From positions 1 through 58,034 of the forward strand of contig NZ_JARCJD010000022.1 of assembly GCF_028890115.1 (NCBI RefSeq): a stretch of DNA of 58,034 nucleotides, read 5' to 3'. The notes under the pieces are model-generated. The model saw only the letters and a list, made by a program, of their open reading frames with translations. It made no database searches and was not told the origin of the DNA. A program made the translations under genes and the position numbers. Below are positions 25,846 through 36,442 of the stretch, one piece after another. Origin of the DNA: Phaeobacter sp. QD34_24. GTDB lineage: Bacteria > Pseudomonadota > Alphaproteobacteria > Rhodobacterales > Rhodobacteraceae. The first letter of the stretch is position 1, and each line of letters opens with the position of its first letter.

Positions 25846-27417
25846 ATGCCCACCGCCTCTGAATTGCCTATCGATACCTCTGCCAGCGCATTGCAGATGG
25901 CTGAAGCCATGTTTGGCAGCGGCATCTCCATCAACAGCGCCAGCTATACCGGTGCCACCAGTGCCTCGGGCATCTACACGGATGGCGACACGGTGGCCCC
26001 TGAGCTGACCCCTTCGGACAGTGGCGTGATCCTGTCGACCGGCCGCGCCGAGGATGTGACCAACAGCAGCGGCGATGTGAATGTCAGCTCCCGCACCACG
26101 ACCCGCCACGGGGAGGCGGGGGATTCCGATCTCACGGCCCTGGCGGGGATGCGCACCTATGATGCGGCTGTTTTCGAAGCGGAATTCGTCCCCGAAGGCT
26201 CGACCCTGACGATGCAGTTCGTGTTCTCCTCCGAGGAGTATCTCGAATATGTCAACAAGGGCTTCAACGATGTGGTCGGTGTCTGGGTCAACGGTGAGAA
26301 GGCCGAGATGACCATCGGCACCGGCGATATCTCGATCGACAATATCAATGACGAGTCGAACGAGAACCTCTATGTCGACAACTATCACCGGGATGATACC
26401 TACAACACGGAGATGGACGGGTTCACCATCACCCTGACGCTGACCGCGCCGGTCAATGCCGGAGAGGTCAACACGATCAAGATCGGGATCGCGGATGCCG
26501 GGGATGACAAATATGATTCCAACCTGCTGATCGCCGGGGATTCGATCCAGACCGCCCTGGTCGCGGGCGATGATGAGATCACCGTCACCGAGGGTGAGTC
26601 GGAGGTGTTGGATGTATTGGCCAATGATATTCACACGCCCGGTTCGACCTTGACGGTCACCCATATCAACGGTCAGCCGGTGGGAGTGGGCAGCACCGTG
26701 ACCCTTGCGAATGGTGAACAGGTCACGCTGAACGCGGATGGGACATTCACGCTCTGGGCGCAACCGGATGTGGAGGATCCGGAAACCACCACCTTCACCT
26801 ACACGGTGGCCGATGATCTGGGGAACACCGACACCGGCGTGGTCGAGATGACAACGGTGCCCTGTTTCGTGGCCGGCACCCTGATCGATACCCTGGAGGG
26901 ATCGGTTCCGGTAGAGGCGCTGCAGCCGGGCATGCGCGTGCGCACCCGTGACAACGGGTTCCAGCCCCTGCGCTGGATCGGTCGCAGTCAGCGCAAGGCC
27001 AGGGGCGCGGATGCGCCCGTGGTGCTGCAGGCCGGGGCGCTGGGCAGGCATGAGACGGTGGAGCTTTCCCCCTGCCACCGCGTATTTCTGGCCTCCGGTC
27101 GTGCCGAGATGCTGTTCGGCACCCCGCAGGTGCTGGTGAAGGCCAAGGATCTGGTCAACGGCAGCTCTATTCGCCGCCGCATGGATGGCGCTGCGGTTAC
27201 CTATGTCCACCTGCTGTTTGACCGCCACGAGATCGTCTGCGGCAACGGGCTGTTCAGTGAAAGCTATCATCCCGGCGCCGAGACCGCCGGTAGTTTTGAT
27301 ACGGAGACCCGCGCCGAGATCCTGCGCCTGATCGGGGGCGATTGGTCCGCCTATGGCCCCTCTGCACGGCCTGCGTTGAAAAGCTACGAGGCCGAGCTGC
27401 TGTTGCAGGCAGGTTAG
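25846..27417 (+). CDS. choice-of-anchor L domain and Hint_2 domain protein (paralogue 2)
   Basis: A 523-aa protein of exactly the same length and domain order as the gene at 22539. It has choice-of-anchor-L (about 8-238), a cadherin/Ig-like domain (about 240-333) and Hint_2 (about 338-478). The Hint nucleophile is Cys340 (PCFVAGTLID), with SPCHRVFL (His411) and FDRHEIV (His461). The C-terminal ~45 residues after the Hint domain are also alike (YGPSARPALKSYEAELLLQA). No Sec signal is seen. ATG 25846 matches the paralogue's start; an upstream TTG would add eight residues. The two copies are clearly diverged, so the duplication is not recent. Function is unknown. Confidence 0.82.
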   Translation: MPTASELPIDTSASALQMAEAMFGSGISINSASYTGATSASGIYTDGDTVAPELTPSDSGVILSTGRAEDVTNSSGDVNVSSRTTTRHGEAGDSDLTALAGMRTYDAAVFEAEFVPEGSTLTMQFVFSSEEYLEYVNKGFNDVVGVWVNGEKAEMTIGTGDISIDNINDESNENLYVDNYHRDDTYNTEMDGFTITLTLTAPVNAGEVNTIKIGIADAGDDKYDSNLLIAGDSIQTALVAGDDEITVTEGESEVLDVLANDIHTPGSTLTVTHINGQPVGVGSTVTLANGEQVTLNADGTFTLWAQPDVEDPETTTFTYTVADDLGNTDTGVVEMTTVPCFVAGTLIDTLEGSVPVEALQPGMRVRTRDNGFQPLRWIGRSQRKARGADAPVVLQAGALGRHETVELSPCHRVFLASGRAEMLFGTPQVLVKAKDLVNGSSIRRRMDGAAVTYVHLLFDRHEIVCGNGLFSESYHPGAETAGSFDTETRAEILRLIGGDWSAYGPSARPALKSYEAELLLQAG

Positions 27418-28115
27418 GAGCCTGTGCGCATCTTGTAGCCGGGGTGGAACTGCATCCGCACATAGGTGACGGGTTGCTCCTGAAACCAGGTGCTGCGCTC
27501 CATCAGGAACAGCGGCGCACCCTCCCGCGCGCCCAGGAAGGCGGCGATCTCGGCCTCTGCGGGGACCGCGGACAGGGTGATTTCCGCATCTGAGAAGGGC
27601 ACCTGCGCCAGCAGCCATTCGTTTGGTCCGGTTCCAGTGAAATCCGCCTGAGCGACTTCGGGAATGGCCGCGATATTGATCCAGCGATCCTCGTGCTGAT
27701 AGGGGCTGCCATCGGCGTAATGCATGCAGATGAGATGCAGGACTTCGGCCCCGGCGGGCAGGCCCATCTGCGCCGACAGCCAATCCGGCGCCGCGACGAT
27801 CTCGCGGCTGACCAGCCGGTAGCGATAGGCGGCGTTCATATCCTCCACCTGCTGGCGGGTGATGCTGATCGTCAGCCGCGCCTGTTTCACAGGCGCCGTG
27901 GCCACCCGCGTGCCGCTTTTGCGTTTGCGGTCGATGATGCCCTGATCGGCCAGTTCGCGCAGGGCGCGGTTGACGGTTGCGCGGGCGCAGCCGAATTCCT
28001 CTGACAGCTCCTGTTCGGTGGGCAGCAGGGCGCCTTGGTCCCAGATCCGATCCTGAATGCGGCGCAGCACCTCGTCCCGGACCTCTTTGTAATTGGTCTT
28101 CTTGTCTGGCTGCAC
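27414..28115 (-). CDS. hutC: histidine utilisation repressor HutC (GntR/UTRA)
   Basis: A 233-aa regulator. A GntR winged helix (about residues 6-72: YKEVRDEVLRRIQDRIWDQG, LPTEQELSEEFGCARATVNRALRELADQG) is followed by a UTRA ligand-binding domain (about 90-230), typical of HutC, which is released from DNA by urocanate. GTG 28115 is chosen because AGGA sits six nt upstream and the N-terminus then matches the usual HutC length; another GTG at 28151 is possible. It follows hutF on the same strand. Its 3' end overlaps the convergent Hint gene by four bases. The palindrome at 29570-29585 is its probable operator. Confidence 0.88.
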   Translation of the reverse strand: MQPDKKTNYKEVRDEVLRRIQDRIWDQGALLPTEQELSEEFGCARATVNRALRELADQGIIDRKRKSGTRVATAPVKQARLTISITRQQVEDMNAAYRYRLVSREIVAAPDWLSAQMGLPAGAEVLHLICMHYADGSPYQHEDRWINIAAIPEVAQADFTGTGPNEWLLAQVPFSDAEITLSAVPAEAEIAAFLGAREGAPLFLMERSTWFQEQPVTYVRMQFHPGYKMRTGS

Positions 28116-28192
28116 CGGCGATCCTGTTGCTGGCTGAAGGGAGGGTGTCACGTCTTTCTCGGCGTCTTGAGCGGTTTTGTAAAGCTGTGCGC

Positions 28193-29560
28193 TCAGAGAG
28201 CTGCGCGCAGGTCGGCCATCGCCTGGCGGTAGGCGGCCAGAATTCTGTCGCGTGCCAGGTGGCGTCCCTCCTTGACCTGATGGCGCCCGGCGCTCCAGAC
28301 ATCGGTAACGGTGCCCTCCCCGGCGGCAAAGCACAGCCCGTCCAGCAATTGTGCGGGGTCGAGTGCGCAGAGGGCGGGGTGCGTACTGTCGATGGCGACA
28401 AGATCGGCCAGGGCACCCGGTTCGATCCGCCCAGCAGTGCGGCCCAGGGCCTGCGCACCGCCTTCTGCGGCACCCAGATACAGGCTCTCCCCGACCGAAC
28501 CCGGGCCGGGCACCATCACATTCCGGCACAGATCACGCAGGCGTTGGGAATATTCCAGCAGGCGCAGCTCTTCCGGCAGGGCAATCCGCAGGTTGGAGTC
28601 CGAACCGATCCCGAAGCGCCCGCCATGGGACAGGTAGGCGGCGCCGTTGAAGGGACCATCGCCCAGGTTGGCCTCGGTGATGGGGCAGAGCCCCGCCACC
28701 GCACCCGAATGGGCCAGCGCCCGGGTTTCAGCCTCGGTCATATGGGTGGCATGGATCAGGCACCATTTCGGATCCACCGGGGCATTCTGTAGCAGCCATT
28801 CCACCGGGCGCGCACCCAGCCAGCCCGTGATATCGGCCACTTCTGCAGGTTGCTCGGCGATATGGATGTGGAGGGGCACGCCGTCCTGCAGGGCCAGAAC
28901 ATCCCTTAGGTCTTCGGGGCAGGTTGCGCGCAGGGAATGGGGTGCGATGCCGACGACTGTATCGGCGGGCAGATTGCGGTGGGCAAGGCTGCGGATCTGC
29001 TCCACCAGATCGGCGTATTCCGCGCCCGAATTGCCAAAGCGCAGCTGCCCCCCGGCAAGGGGCTGGCGACCGGCACCACCATAGGAATAGAGTACCGGCA
29101 GATGGGTGAGGCCGATGCCCGTCTCGGCAGCGGCGGCGAAGATGCGCTGACTCAGCTCGGCACGACTGGCATAGGGCGCGCCGCCGGGCTGGTGGTGGAC
29201 ATAGTGAAACTCTCCCACCGCCGTGTATCCGGCTTCCAGCATCTCCATGAAGGTGAGCGTCGCGATGGCCTGCATCTGCTCTGGCGTCAGGTGATCCAGA
29301 AAGCGGTACATCAGCGCGCGCCAGGTCCAGAAACTGTCCCGCCCCTCCGCACGGTGCTCGTTCATCCCCGCCATGGCGCGTTGAAAGCTGTGCGAATGCA
29401 GATTGGCAAGGCCGGGCAGCAGTGTGTCGACTCGCAGATCCCCGGCCCGGGGCGTGCAGCCCGTATCAAGGCGGGTGATGATCCCGTCTTCGATGCAGAG
29501 CCGCAGACCCTGCTGCCATCCGGCGGGTGTGCGGGCCTGCGCGGCAAAAATTGTCTGCAT
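28193..29560 (-). CDS. hutF: formimidoylglutamate deiminase
   Basis: A 455-aa amidohydrolase-superfamily enzyme that converts N-formimino-L-glutamate to N-formyl-L-glutamate and ammonia. Metal ligands appear in LHSHSFQRAMAG (HxH), in HIAEQPAEV and IHATHMTEAE, and in the final Asp of GIGSDSNLRI. With HutG in the same locus this defines the five-step, formate-releasing route of histidine breakdown. It is transcribed leftward with hutC and divergently from hutI; the 75-nt gap holds the operator. Confidence 0.92.
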   Translation of the reverse strand: MQTIFAAQARTPAGWQQGLRLCIEDGIITRLDTGCTPRAGDLRVDTLLPGLANLHSHSFQRAMAGMNEHRAEGRDSFWTWRALMYRFLDHLTPEQMQAIATLTFMEMLEAGYTAVGEFHYVHHQPGGAPYASRAELSQRIFAAAAETGIGLTHLPVLYSYGGAGRQPLAGGQLRFGNSGAEYADLVEQIRSLAHRNLPADTVVGIAPHSLRATCPEDLRDVLALQDGVPLHIHIAEQPAEVADITGWLGARPVEWLLQNAPVDPKWCLIHATHMTEAETRALAHSGAVAGLCPITEANLGDGPFNGAAYLSHGGRFGIGSDSNLRIALPEELRLLEYSQRLRDLCRNVMVPGPGSVGESLYLGAAEGGAQALGRTAGRIEPGALADLVAIDSTHPALCALDPAQLLDGLCFAAGEGTVTDVWSAGRHQVKEGRHLARDRILAAYRQAMADLRAAL

Positions 29561-29569
29561 GAGACCACC

Positions 29570-29594
29570 TTATGTATAGACATAATATCGATAT
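29570..29594. promoter_or_regulatory. HutC-type operator between hutF and hutI
   Basis: TTATGT-ATAG-ACATAA (29570-29585) is an inverted repeat around a TGTATAGACA core, which resembles the known TTGTATAGACAA-like HutC sites. An immediately adjacent palindrome ATATCGATAT covers 29585-29594. The site lies between the divergent hutF and hutI starts and can control both directions. Confidence 0.7.
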
Positions 29595-29635
29595 GCTCAT
29601 ATCACACTGCCATCAAGCATTTTCATGAGGCGTGA

Positions 29636-30859
29636 ATGGACGATGCATCTCCCTATGTGCTGATTGGCGGATCGGCTGCCACGATGGCTCTGGATGGTCC
29701 TGCCTATGGGTTGATCCCCGAGGCAGCCCTTGCGGTCGAGCATGGATCGATTGCCTGGGTCGGGCCGGAGGCCGAGTTGCCCGGCGCCTTTGACACATGG
29801 CGGCGTCAGGATCTGGAAGGGCGGCTGATCACGCCTGCACTGATCGATTGTCACACCCATCTGGTCTTTGCCGGTGATCGGGCGCGGGAATTCGAGATGC
29901 GGCTGAACGGCGCCACATACGAGGAGCTGGCGCGCGCGGGTGGGGGCATTGCCTCGACCGTTGCCGCGACCCGCGCCGCCAGCGAAGAGGAGTTGATCCG
30001 GACGGCCCTGCCGCGCCTTGATGCGCTGATCGCCGAAGGGGTGAGCACGGTCGAGGTGAAATCCGGTTACGGGCTGGACCGGGAGACCGAGCTGACCATG
30101 CTGCGCGCCGCCCGTCGGCTGGGGGAGTTGCGTCCGGTGACCATCACCACGACCTTTCTGGGCGCCCATGCGGTGCCACCCGAATATGAGGGCCGCGCCG
30201 AGGCTTACTTGAGCGAGGTCTGCCTGCCGACATTGCGCGCTGCCCACGGCGAAGGTCTGGTCGACGCGGTGGACGGGTTCTGTGAAAACATCGCCTTTTT
30301 GCCCTCGCAGATTGATCTGGTGTTTCAATGCGCCTCTGAACTGGGCTTGCCGGTCAAACTCCACGCCGAACAGTTGAGCCACCAGGGCGGCACGGCGCTG
30401 GCCGCGCGCCATCGGGCGCAGTCGGTCGATCACCTGGAATACGCGACAGAGGCGGATGCCATTGCCATGGCCGAAGCAGGGAGTGTCGCGACCATTCTGC
30501 CCGGTGCCTATTACACGATCCGCGAAACCCAGGCGCCGCCCATCGCGCTGTTTCGCAAACATGGCGTGCCGATGGCGCTGGCTACGGACTGCAATCCCGG
30601 ATCCTCGCCCATGACCTCGCTGTTGATGGCGATGAACATGGGCTGCACCCTGTTTCGCATGACCCCGGAAGAGGCGTTGGCCGGGGTCACCAGTCATGCC
30701 GCTCGTGCGCTGGGACTGCGGGATCGTGGCCAGATCGCGCCGGGGCTGCGGGCGGATCTGGCGGTCTGGGACGTGCAGCACCCGGCCGAACTCTCCTATC
30801 GCATCGGCTTCAACCCGCTCCACATGCGCATCTTCGGAGGTCAACCATGCTGCAACTGA
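29636..30859 (+). CDS. hutI: imidazolonepropionase
   Basis: A 407-aa metal-dependent amidohydrolase that opens 4-imidazolone-5-propionate to N-formimino-L-glutamate, the third step of histidine catabolism. Metal ligands are in [12 protein letters not shown] (HxH), [12 protein letters not shown], and the Asp of [13 protein letters not shown]; substrate-binding GSGY-type wording is present (VKSGYGLD). ATG 29636 follows GAGG. The 3' end overlaps hutH by 13 nt, so the two are translationally coupled. Confidence 0.95.
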   Translation: MDDASPYVLIGGSAATMALDGPAYGLIPEAALAVEHGSIAWVGPEAELPGAFDTWRRQDLEGRLITPALIDCHTHLVFAGDRAREFEMRLNGATYEELARAGGGIASTVAATRAASEEELIRTALPRLDALIAEGVSTVEVKSGYGLDRETELTMLRAARRLGELRPVTITTTFLGAHAVPPEYEGRAEAYLSEVCLPTLRAAHGEGLVDAVDGFCENIAFLPSQIDLVFQCASELGLPVKLHAEQLSHQGGTALAARHRAQSVDHLEYATEADAIAMAEAGSVATILPGAYYTIRETQAPPIALFRKHGVPMALATDCNPGSSPMTSLLMAMNMGCTLFRMTPEEALAGVTSHAARALGLRDRGQIAPGLRADLAVWDVQHPAELSYRIGFNPLHMRIFGGQPCCN

Positions 30860-32370
30860 GCCCCGGCACGGTATCGCTGCGCGTTCTTGAAACCATCTAC
30901 CGGGGTGCGGAGCCTTTGTGCCTGGATCCCGCTGCCCGCGCGGGCGTTGAGGAGGCCGCCCGCATGGTGGCCAAGGCCGCAGAGGGAGATGCGCCGGTCT
31001 ATGGGATCAACACGGGTTTTGGCAAATTGGCCTCGACCCGGATCGCGCCGCAGGATACGGCGCTGTTGCAGCGCAACCTGATCCTCAGCCATTGCTGCGG
31101 CGTGGGCGATCCGCTGCCCGCCGACAAGGTGCGGCTGATGATGGCGCTCAAGCTGGTGTCATTGGGGCGCGGCGCCTCGGGCGTGCGCTGGGCGGTGATC
31201 TCGCAGATCGAACAGATGCTGGCGTGTGGTGTGCTGCCTGTTGTGCCCTCGCAAGGCTCTGTCGGGGCTTCGGGGGATCTTGCGCCTCTGGCCCATATGG
31301 CGGCCGTGATGATCGGCGAAGGGGAGGCAACGGTGGATGGTCAGCGCATGCCCGGCGCCAAGGCCCTGCAGCAGGCCGGATTAGAGCCTATTGTCTTGGG
31401 TCCGAAAGAGGGGTTGGCCCTGATCAATGGCACCCAGTTTTCCACCGCCTGCGCCCTGGCCGGGCTGTTCGATGCCTGGCGCCTGGCTGAAGCCTCTACC
31501 GTTGTGGCGGCGCTGACAACCGATGCGATCATGGGTTCCACGGCGCCACTATTGGCCGAGATCCACGCCCTGCGCGGCCATCCAGGCCAGATCGATATCG
31601 CCCGCGAGATGCGCGCCCTGATGAAAGGCAGCGAGATCCGCGACAGTCACCGCAATGGCGACAGCCGCGTACAGGATCCCTATTGCATCCGCTGCCAGCC
31701 ACAGGTTCTGGGCGCGGCGCTGGATGTCTTGCGCATGGCCGCCCGCACGCTGGAGGTGGAGGCCAATGCCGTCACCGACAATCCGCTGGTGCTGACCGAG
31801 GCCGGGCGCATCGTCTCCGGTGGCAACTTCCATGCCGAATACGTGGGGTTTGCCGCCGATCAGATCGCCCTGGCGCTGGCTGAGATCGGCGCCATCGCCC
31901 AGCGCCGCGTTGCACTGATGGTGGATCCCGCGCTCTCCTTTGACCTGCCGCCGTTCCTGACGCCGAAACCTGGCCTCAACTCGGGCTTCATGATTGCCGA
32001 GGTGACCACTGCCGCCCTGATGAGTGAGAACAAGCACCTGGCGAACCCTTGTGTGACCGATTCAACGCCCACCTCGGCCAACCAGGAGGATCACGTCTCC
32101 ATGGCGGCCCACGGCGCGCTGCGGCTGGGGCGGATGGGACAGAACCTGTCGGTGATCCTTGGCGTCGAACTGCTCTGCGCGGCGCAGGGGGTCGAGGCGC
32201 GTGGGCCATTGGCGACCTCCTCGCGTTTGCAGGATGTAATGCGGTGTTTGCGCGCCGAGATCCCGCCTTTGGCGGAGGATCGCTACTTGGCGCCCGAGAT
32301 CGAACTGGCAAGCGAGATGATCCGCGCAGGTCGCATCACCCGTGCTGCCGGGCTTGAGGTGCCGCTATGA
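30847..32370 (+). CDS. hutH: histidine ammonia-lyase
   Basis: A 507-aa enzyme that removes ammonia from histidine to give trans-urocanate. The residues that cyclise to the MIO electrophile, Ala141-Ser142-Gly143, are in [15 protein letters not shown]. The other family blocks are present: YGINTGFGK at about 52-60, and [16 protein letters not shown] near the C-terminal third. Its start overlaps hutI by 13 nt and its stop overlaps hutG by four bases (ATGA). Confidence 0.96.
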   Translation: MLQLSPGTVSLRVLETIYRGAEPLCLDPAARAGVEEAARMVAKAAEGDAPVYGINTGFGKLASTRIAPQDTALLQRNLILSHCCGVGDPLPADKVRLMMALKLVSLGRGASGVRWAVISQIEQMLACGVLPVVPSQGSVGASGDLAPLAHMAAVMIGEGEATVDGQRMPGAKALQQAGLEPIVLGPKEGLALINGTQFSTACALAGLFDAWRLAEASTVVAALTTDAIMGSTAPLLAEIHALRGHPGQIDIAREMRALMKGSEIRDSHRNGDSRVQDPYCIRCQPQVLGAALDVLRMAARTLEVEANAVTDNPLVLTEAGRIVSGGNFHAEYVGFAADQIALALAEIGAIAQRRVALMVDPALSFDLPPFLTPKPGLNSGFMIAEVTTAALMSENKHLANPCVTDSTPTSANQEDHVSMAAHGALRLGRMGQNLSVILGVELLCAAQGVEARGPLATSSRLQDVMRCLRAEIPPLAEDRYLAPEIELASEMIRAGRITRAAGLEVPL

Positions 32371-33149
32371 TTGATGTGACGCGCGGTGCATCGCCCCTTG
32401 TGCTGGGGCTTCCCCATACCGGCACCGATGTCCCGGTCGAGGTTTGGGACAGGCTGAACGAGACAGGCCGCGCGCTGGCCGATACCGACTGGCATGTGCA
32501 CGATCTTTACGCCGGTCTGGTCGATGGGATCACCATGGTCCGCACGCGGATCCATCGCTACGTGATCGACGTGAATCGCGATCCCGAGGGGCACAGCCTT
32601 TATCCCGGTCAGAACACGACAACACTTGTGCCCCGGACAGATTTTGACGGGCGATCAATCTGGCAGGATGGGGCCGAACCGGACGCGGAGGAAATCGTAC
32701 GGCGTCGGGTTCTTTATCATGCGCCCTATCACGCTGCGCTCGAGGCCGAACTGCGCCGGGTCCGCGATCTGCATGGCTTTGCCATTCTCTTTGACTGCCA
32801 TTCGATCCGCAGCCAGATCCTCTTCCTGTTCGATGGGCGGCTGCCGGATTTCAACATTGGCACCAATCGCGGTAGCACCTGCGATCCGCAGATCGAGGCG
32901 CAGGTTCTGCAGCGCTGCGAGGCTGCCGAAGGCTATTCCTCCATCCTCAATGGCCGCTTCCTTGGTGGCTGGACCACCCGCCACTATGGCCGCCCCACTG
33001 ACGGGTTTCATGCCATCCAGATGGAGCTGGCGCAGGCCACCTACTGCGATGAAGTCCCGCCCTGGAGCTATGACAGCTCCCGCACCGAGCGGCTGCGTGC
33101 TCACCTGCGTCCCATTCTGACAGACCTGATTTCCTGGAGGCCGACATGA
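32367..33149 (+). CDS. hutG: N-formylglutamate deformylase (amidohydrolase)
   Basis: A 260-aa zinc-dependent N-formylglutamate amidohydrolase that produces glutamate and formate, the last step of the HutF/HutG branch. Conserved wording includes LPHTGTDVP near the N-terminus, DRHV-like [20 protein letters not shown] with a probable metal ligand, and [13 protein letters not shown]. It is unrelated to the arginase-like HutG of the other branch. Four-base overlaps join it to hutH and to hutU. Confidence 0.93.
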   Translation: MIDVTRGASPLVLGLPHTGTDVPVEVWDRLNETGRALADTDWHVHDLYAGLVDGITMVRTRIHRYVIDVNRDPEGHSLYPGQNTTTLVPRTDFDGRSIWQDGAEPDAEEIVRRRVLYHAPYHAALEAELRRVRDLHGFAILFDCHSIRSQILFLFDGRLPDFNIGTNRGSTCDPQIEAQVLQRCEAAEGYSSILNGRFLGGWTTRHYGRPTDGFHAIQMELAQATYCDEVPPWSYDSSRTERLRAHLRPILTDLISWRPT

Positions 33150-34813
33150 GCGATCCCCGCAAGAACAACCGTGATATCTATCCGCCCACCGGCCCTGAAA
33201 TCAGCGCCAAGAGCTGGCTGACCGAGGCGCCCTTGCGGATGCTGATGAACAACCTGCACCCCGATGTGGCCGAGAACCCGCATGAACTGGTGGTCTATGG
33301 CGGCATCGGGCGGGCGGCGCGAACCTGGAAGGATTTCGACCTGATCGCCGACAGCCTGCGCAGCCTGGAAGAGGATCAGACCCTTCTGGTGCAATCGGGC
33401 AAACCCGTCGGCATTTTCCAGACCCACAGGGACGCGCCGCGCGTGCTGATCGCCAACTCGAACCTGGTGCCCCGCTGGGCGACCTGGGATCACTTCAACG
33501 AACTCGATCGCAAGGGGCTGATGATGTACGGTCAGATGACCGCCGGGTCCTGGATCTACATCGGCACGCAAGGCATCGTTCAGGGCACCTATGAAACCTT
33601 TGCCGAGGCCGGGCGCCAGCATTATGGCGGCGATCTTTCTGGCAAGTGGATCCTGACCGGCGGTCTTGGCGGCATGGGCGGCGCGCAGCCCCTTGCGGCG
33701 GTGATGGCCGGGGCCTGCTGCCTTGCGGTGGAATGCAACCCCGACAGCATCGATTTCCGCCTGCGTACGCGCTACCTTGATGAAAAGACCGACAGCCTGG
33801 ACGAGGCGCTGTCGATGATCGACCGTTGGACGGCAGCGGGTGAGGCGAAATCCGTCGGTCTTCTGGGCAATGCCGCCGATGTCTTTCCCGAACTCGTGCG
33901 GCGCGGCATCCGCCCCGATCTGGTGACCGATCAGACCTCGGCCCATGATCCTGTGAACGGCTACCTACCGCAGGGCTGGACCATGGGAGAGTGGATCGCA
34001 AAGCGTGAAACAGACCCCAAAGCCGTGGAAAAGGCCGCGCGCGCCAGTATGAGGGTGCAGGTCGAAGCCATGTGCCAGTTCCACGCCATGGGCATTCCCA
34101 CCGTCGATTACGGCAACAACATCCGCCAGATGGCGCTGGAGGAGGGGCTCACGAACGCATTCGATTTCCCCGGCTTCGTGCCTGCCTATATTCGCCCGCT
34201 GTTCTGCCGCGGCATCGGCCCCTTCCGCTGGTGTGCCCTGTCCGGTGATCCCGAAGACATCCGCAAGACCGACGCCAAGATGAAAGAGCTGTTCCCCGAC
34301 AACGAAGGCCTGCATCGCTGGCTGGATATGGCTGAGGAGCGGATCGCCTTTCAGGGCCTACCCGCGCGGATCTGCTGGATCGGGCTGGGCGACCGTCACC
34401 GGGCCGGGCTTGCCTTCAACGAGATGGTCCGCAATGGCGAGCTGTCCGCGCCGGTGGTCATTGGCCGCGATCATCTCGACAGCGGCTCAGTCGCCTCGCC
34501 CAACCGCGAGACAGAAGCGATGAGGGACGGATCGGACGCGGTGTCGGACTGGCCGCTCTTGAATGCACTTCTGAACACCGCCTCGGGCGCGACCTGGGTG
34601 TCGCTGCACCATGGGGGCGGGGTCGGCATGGGCTTTTCGCAGCATTCCGGCGTGGTGATCTGTTGCGATGGCAGCGAAGACGCCGACCGCCGTATCGCAC
34701 GGGTGCTGTGGAATGATCCGGCCACCGGCGTCATGCGTCACGCCGATGCGGGATATGAGATCGCCAAGGACTGCGCGCGCCAGCACCAGCTGACTCTGCC
34801 GGGGGTTCTCTAA
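33146..34813 (+). CDS. hutU: urocanate hydratase
   Basis: A 555-aa NAD-dependent enzyme that converts urocanate to imidazolonepropionate, the second step. The NAD-binding [13 protein letters not shown] and the family blocks [13 protein letters not shown] and [18 protein letters not shown] are present, as is the C-terminal [16 protein letters not shown]. It is the last gene of hutI-H-G-U and is closed by a strong terminator. Length is normal for the family. Confidence 0.97.
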   Translation: MSDPRKNNRDIYPPTGPEISAKSWLTEAPLRMLMNNLHPDVAENPHELVVYGGIGRAARTWKDFDLIADSLRSLEEDQTLLVQSGKPVGIFQTHRDAPRVLIANSNLVPRWATWDHFNELDRKGLMMYGQMTAGSWIYIGTQGIVQGTYETFAEAGRQHYGGDLSGKWILTGGLGGMGGAQPLAAVMAGACCLAVECNPDSIDFRLRTRYLDEKTDSLDEALSMIDRWTAAGEAKSVGLLGNAADVFPELVRRGIRPDLVTDQTSAHDPVNGYLPQGWTMGEWIAKRETDPKAVEKAARASMRVQVEAMCQFHAMGIPTVDYGNNIRQMALEEGLTNAFDFPGFVPAYIRPLFCRGIGPFRWCALSGDPEDIRKTDAKMKELFPDNEGLHRWLDMAEERIAFQGLPARICWIGLGDRHRAGLAFNEMVRNGELSAPVVIGRDHLDSGSVASPNRETEAMRDGSDAVSDWPLLNALLNTASGATWVSLHHGGGVGMGFSQHSGVVICCDGSEDADRRIARVLWNDPATGVMRHADAGYEIAKDCARQHQLTLPGVL

Positions 34814-34817
34814 CGAA

Positions 34818-34843
34818 AAACGCGCCCCGGATGGGGCGCGTTT
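34818..34843. terminator. bidirectional terminator between hutU and dapD
   Basis: AACGCGCCCC and GGGGCGCGTT pair around a GGAT loop, with A's before and T's after, so it can terminate both the rightward hut operon and the leftward dapD gene. Confidence 0.85.
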
Positions 34844-34868
34844 CCATGATTGCCAGTCAAGGCCGGGA

Positions 34869-35696
34869 TCAGTCGCGCAGCAACTCGTTGATGCCGGTCT
34901 TGGAGCGGGTCTGCGCATCCACGCGCTTCACGATCACCGCACAGTAGAGGTTGATGCCGTTCTTGGAGGGCATGGAGCCGGAGACCACCACCGAATAGGG
35001 CGGCACTTCGCCGTACATGACTTCGCCGGTCTCACGGTCGACGATCTTGGTCGATTTGCCGATATAGACGCCCATACCCAGAACCGAACCTTCGCGCACG
35101 ATGCAGCCTTCGACCACTTCCGAACGCGCGCCGATGAAGCAGTTGTCCTCGATGATGGTGGGGCCGGCCTGCATGGGTTCCAGCACGCCGCCGATGCCGA
35201 CGCCGCCCGACAGGTGCACGTTCTTGCCGATCTGCGCACAGGAGCCGACGGTGGCCCAGGTATCGACCATGGTGCCCTCATCGACATAGGCGCCGAGGTT
35301 CACGAAGGAGGGCATCAGCACCACGCCCGGCGCGATGAAGGCGGATTTGCGCACGACGCAGTTGGGGACCGCGCGGAAACCGGCGGCCTTCCACTGGTTT
35401 TCACCCCAGCCTACGAATTTGCTGTCGACCTTGTCCCACCAGCCGGAGCCCTGCGGGCCGCCGGACTGGATTTCCATGTCCTTGATGCGGAAGCCCAGCA
35501 GCACGGCCTTTTTTGCCCATTGGTTCACGTGCCAGTCGCCGTTCTCCATCTTTTCGGCCACGCGCAGGCTGCCGCTGTCGAGCGCGTTCAGCGTATCCTC
35601 GATCGCCTCGCGCTGCTCGCCGGTGGTGGCGGGGGTGATGGTGTCACGCGCCTCCCAGGCGGCTTCGATTGCGGTTTCCAGCTGTGCGTTGGACAT
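34869..35696 (-). CDS. dapD: tetrahydrodipicolinate N-succinyltransferase
   Basis: A 275-aa left-handed beta-helix acyltransferase that transfers succinate from succinyl-CoA to tetrahydrodipicolinate in the lysine/diaminopimelate pathway. Hexapeptide repeats are evident from about residue 100 ([23 protein letters not shown] onward in steps, [35 protein letters not shown]). The N-terminal helical region begins with [11 protein letters not shown]-like sequence. It cooperates with dapE located at 21-22 kb. It is a single gene with a terminator downstream. Confidence 0.95.
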   Translation of the reverse strand: MSNAQLETAIEAAWEARDTITPATTGEQREAIEDTLNALDSGSLRVAEKMENGDWHVNQWAKKAVLLGFRIKDMEIQSGGPQGSGWWDKVDSKFVGWGENQWKAAGFRAVPNCVVRKSAFIAPGVVLMPSFVNLGAYVDEGTMVDTWATVGSCAQIGKNVHLSGGVGIGGVLEPMQAGPTIIEDNCFIGARSEVVEGCIVREGSVLGMGVYIGKSTKIVDRETGEVMYGEVPPYSVVVSGSMPSKNGINLYCAVIVKRVDAQTRSKTGINELLRD

Positions 35697-35804
35697 GGGT
35701 GTATCTCCGGCAAGAATATGGTTTCGCGCCTACATAACGGCATTTGTGGTGAAGGTCATGTGCCGATTGCGGTGATCGGGTGCCGTTGGGCGGCCCCGGA
35801 CGAT

Positions 35805-36404
35805 CTATCGCACCCGGCGCAGGTGGCGGCGCAGGATTTCGCATCCCGCCGCCGCATCCCGCCGCCGCATCGCCTGAACAATGGCGGCGTGATCCTTGTC
35901 CGCGCGCGGGCGCCACTGGTGTTTCCAGTTCGCAAACAGGTGCCGGGCCGAGGCGATGTGCAGATCGTCGATGGCCGCCAGCAGGCGCGGCATGGCGCAA
36001 GGCGACAGGATGGTACGGTGAAACTGCCGGTTCAGCCGTTCCCAGGAGGCCATATCGGTTGCCTCGTCGCAGGCGATGCGGGCGGCATCGGCCGCTTTGA
36101 CATCCGCATCGCTCAGCCGGGCAAAGGCGTGTGTCAGCGCCAGCACCTCCAGCGCCACGCGCATTTCGATCACCTCGCGGATTTCGGCGGGATCGAGCGC
36201 GCTGACACGGGTGCCCCGGCGCGGCTGCGAATAGGCAAGGCCATGCGCCTCTAGCCGCAACAGGGCTTCGCGCACCGGCACGTGGCTGGTGTCGAAGGCG
36301 CGCGCGATATGGTCCTGGCGCAGCTTTTCGCCCGCGGGCAGTTGCCCGGTGACGATCTGTTCGCTCAGTGCGGTGTAGATCCGGTCTGCGATCGTGGCGG
36401 TCAT
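35805..36404 (-). CDS. GntR-family regulator with FCD domain
   Basis: A 199-aa regulator. The winged helix lies at about residues 5-70 (IADRIYTALSEQIVTGQLPAG, then DTSHVPVREALLRLEAHG) and the FCD domain at about 80-195, with the metal/ligand histidines in NRQFHRTIL and DKDHAAIVQAMRRRD. ATG 36404 gives a normal N-terminus; longer frames run into non-homologous sequence. It starts 38 nt after the threonine/serine dehydratase gene on the same strand, so it probably controls that gene and itself. FCD domains here are short, on the small side for the family. Confidence 0.82.
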   Translation of the reverse strand: MTATIADRIYTALSEQIVTGQLPAGEKLRQDHIARAFDTSHVPVREALLRLEAHGLAYSQPRRGTRVSALDPAEIREVIEMRVALEVLALTHAFARLSDADVKAADAARIACDEATDMASWERLNRQFHRTILSPCAMPRLLAAIDDLHIASARHLFANWKHQWRPRADKDHAAIVQAMRRRDAAAGCEILRRHLRRVR

Positions 36405-36442
36405 GATCCTGCGATAGGGTGCCTTTGGTCCTGCGGCAAGCC

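Noticed and set aside
25714-28473. A 919-aa open frame on the minus strand
   Set aside because: It lies antisense to the choice-of-anchor-L/Hint gene and out of frame across hutC and hutF. Its composition is His/Gly/Arg-rich without domains, as expected for the reverse strand of high-GC genes.
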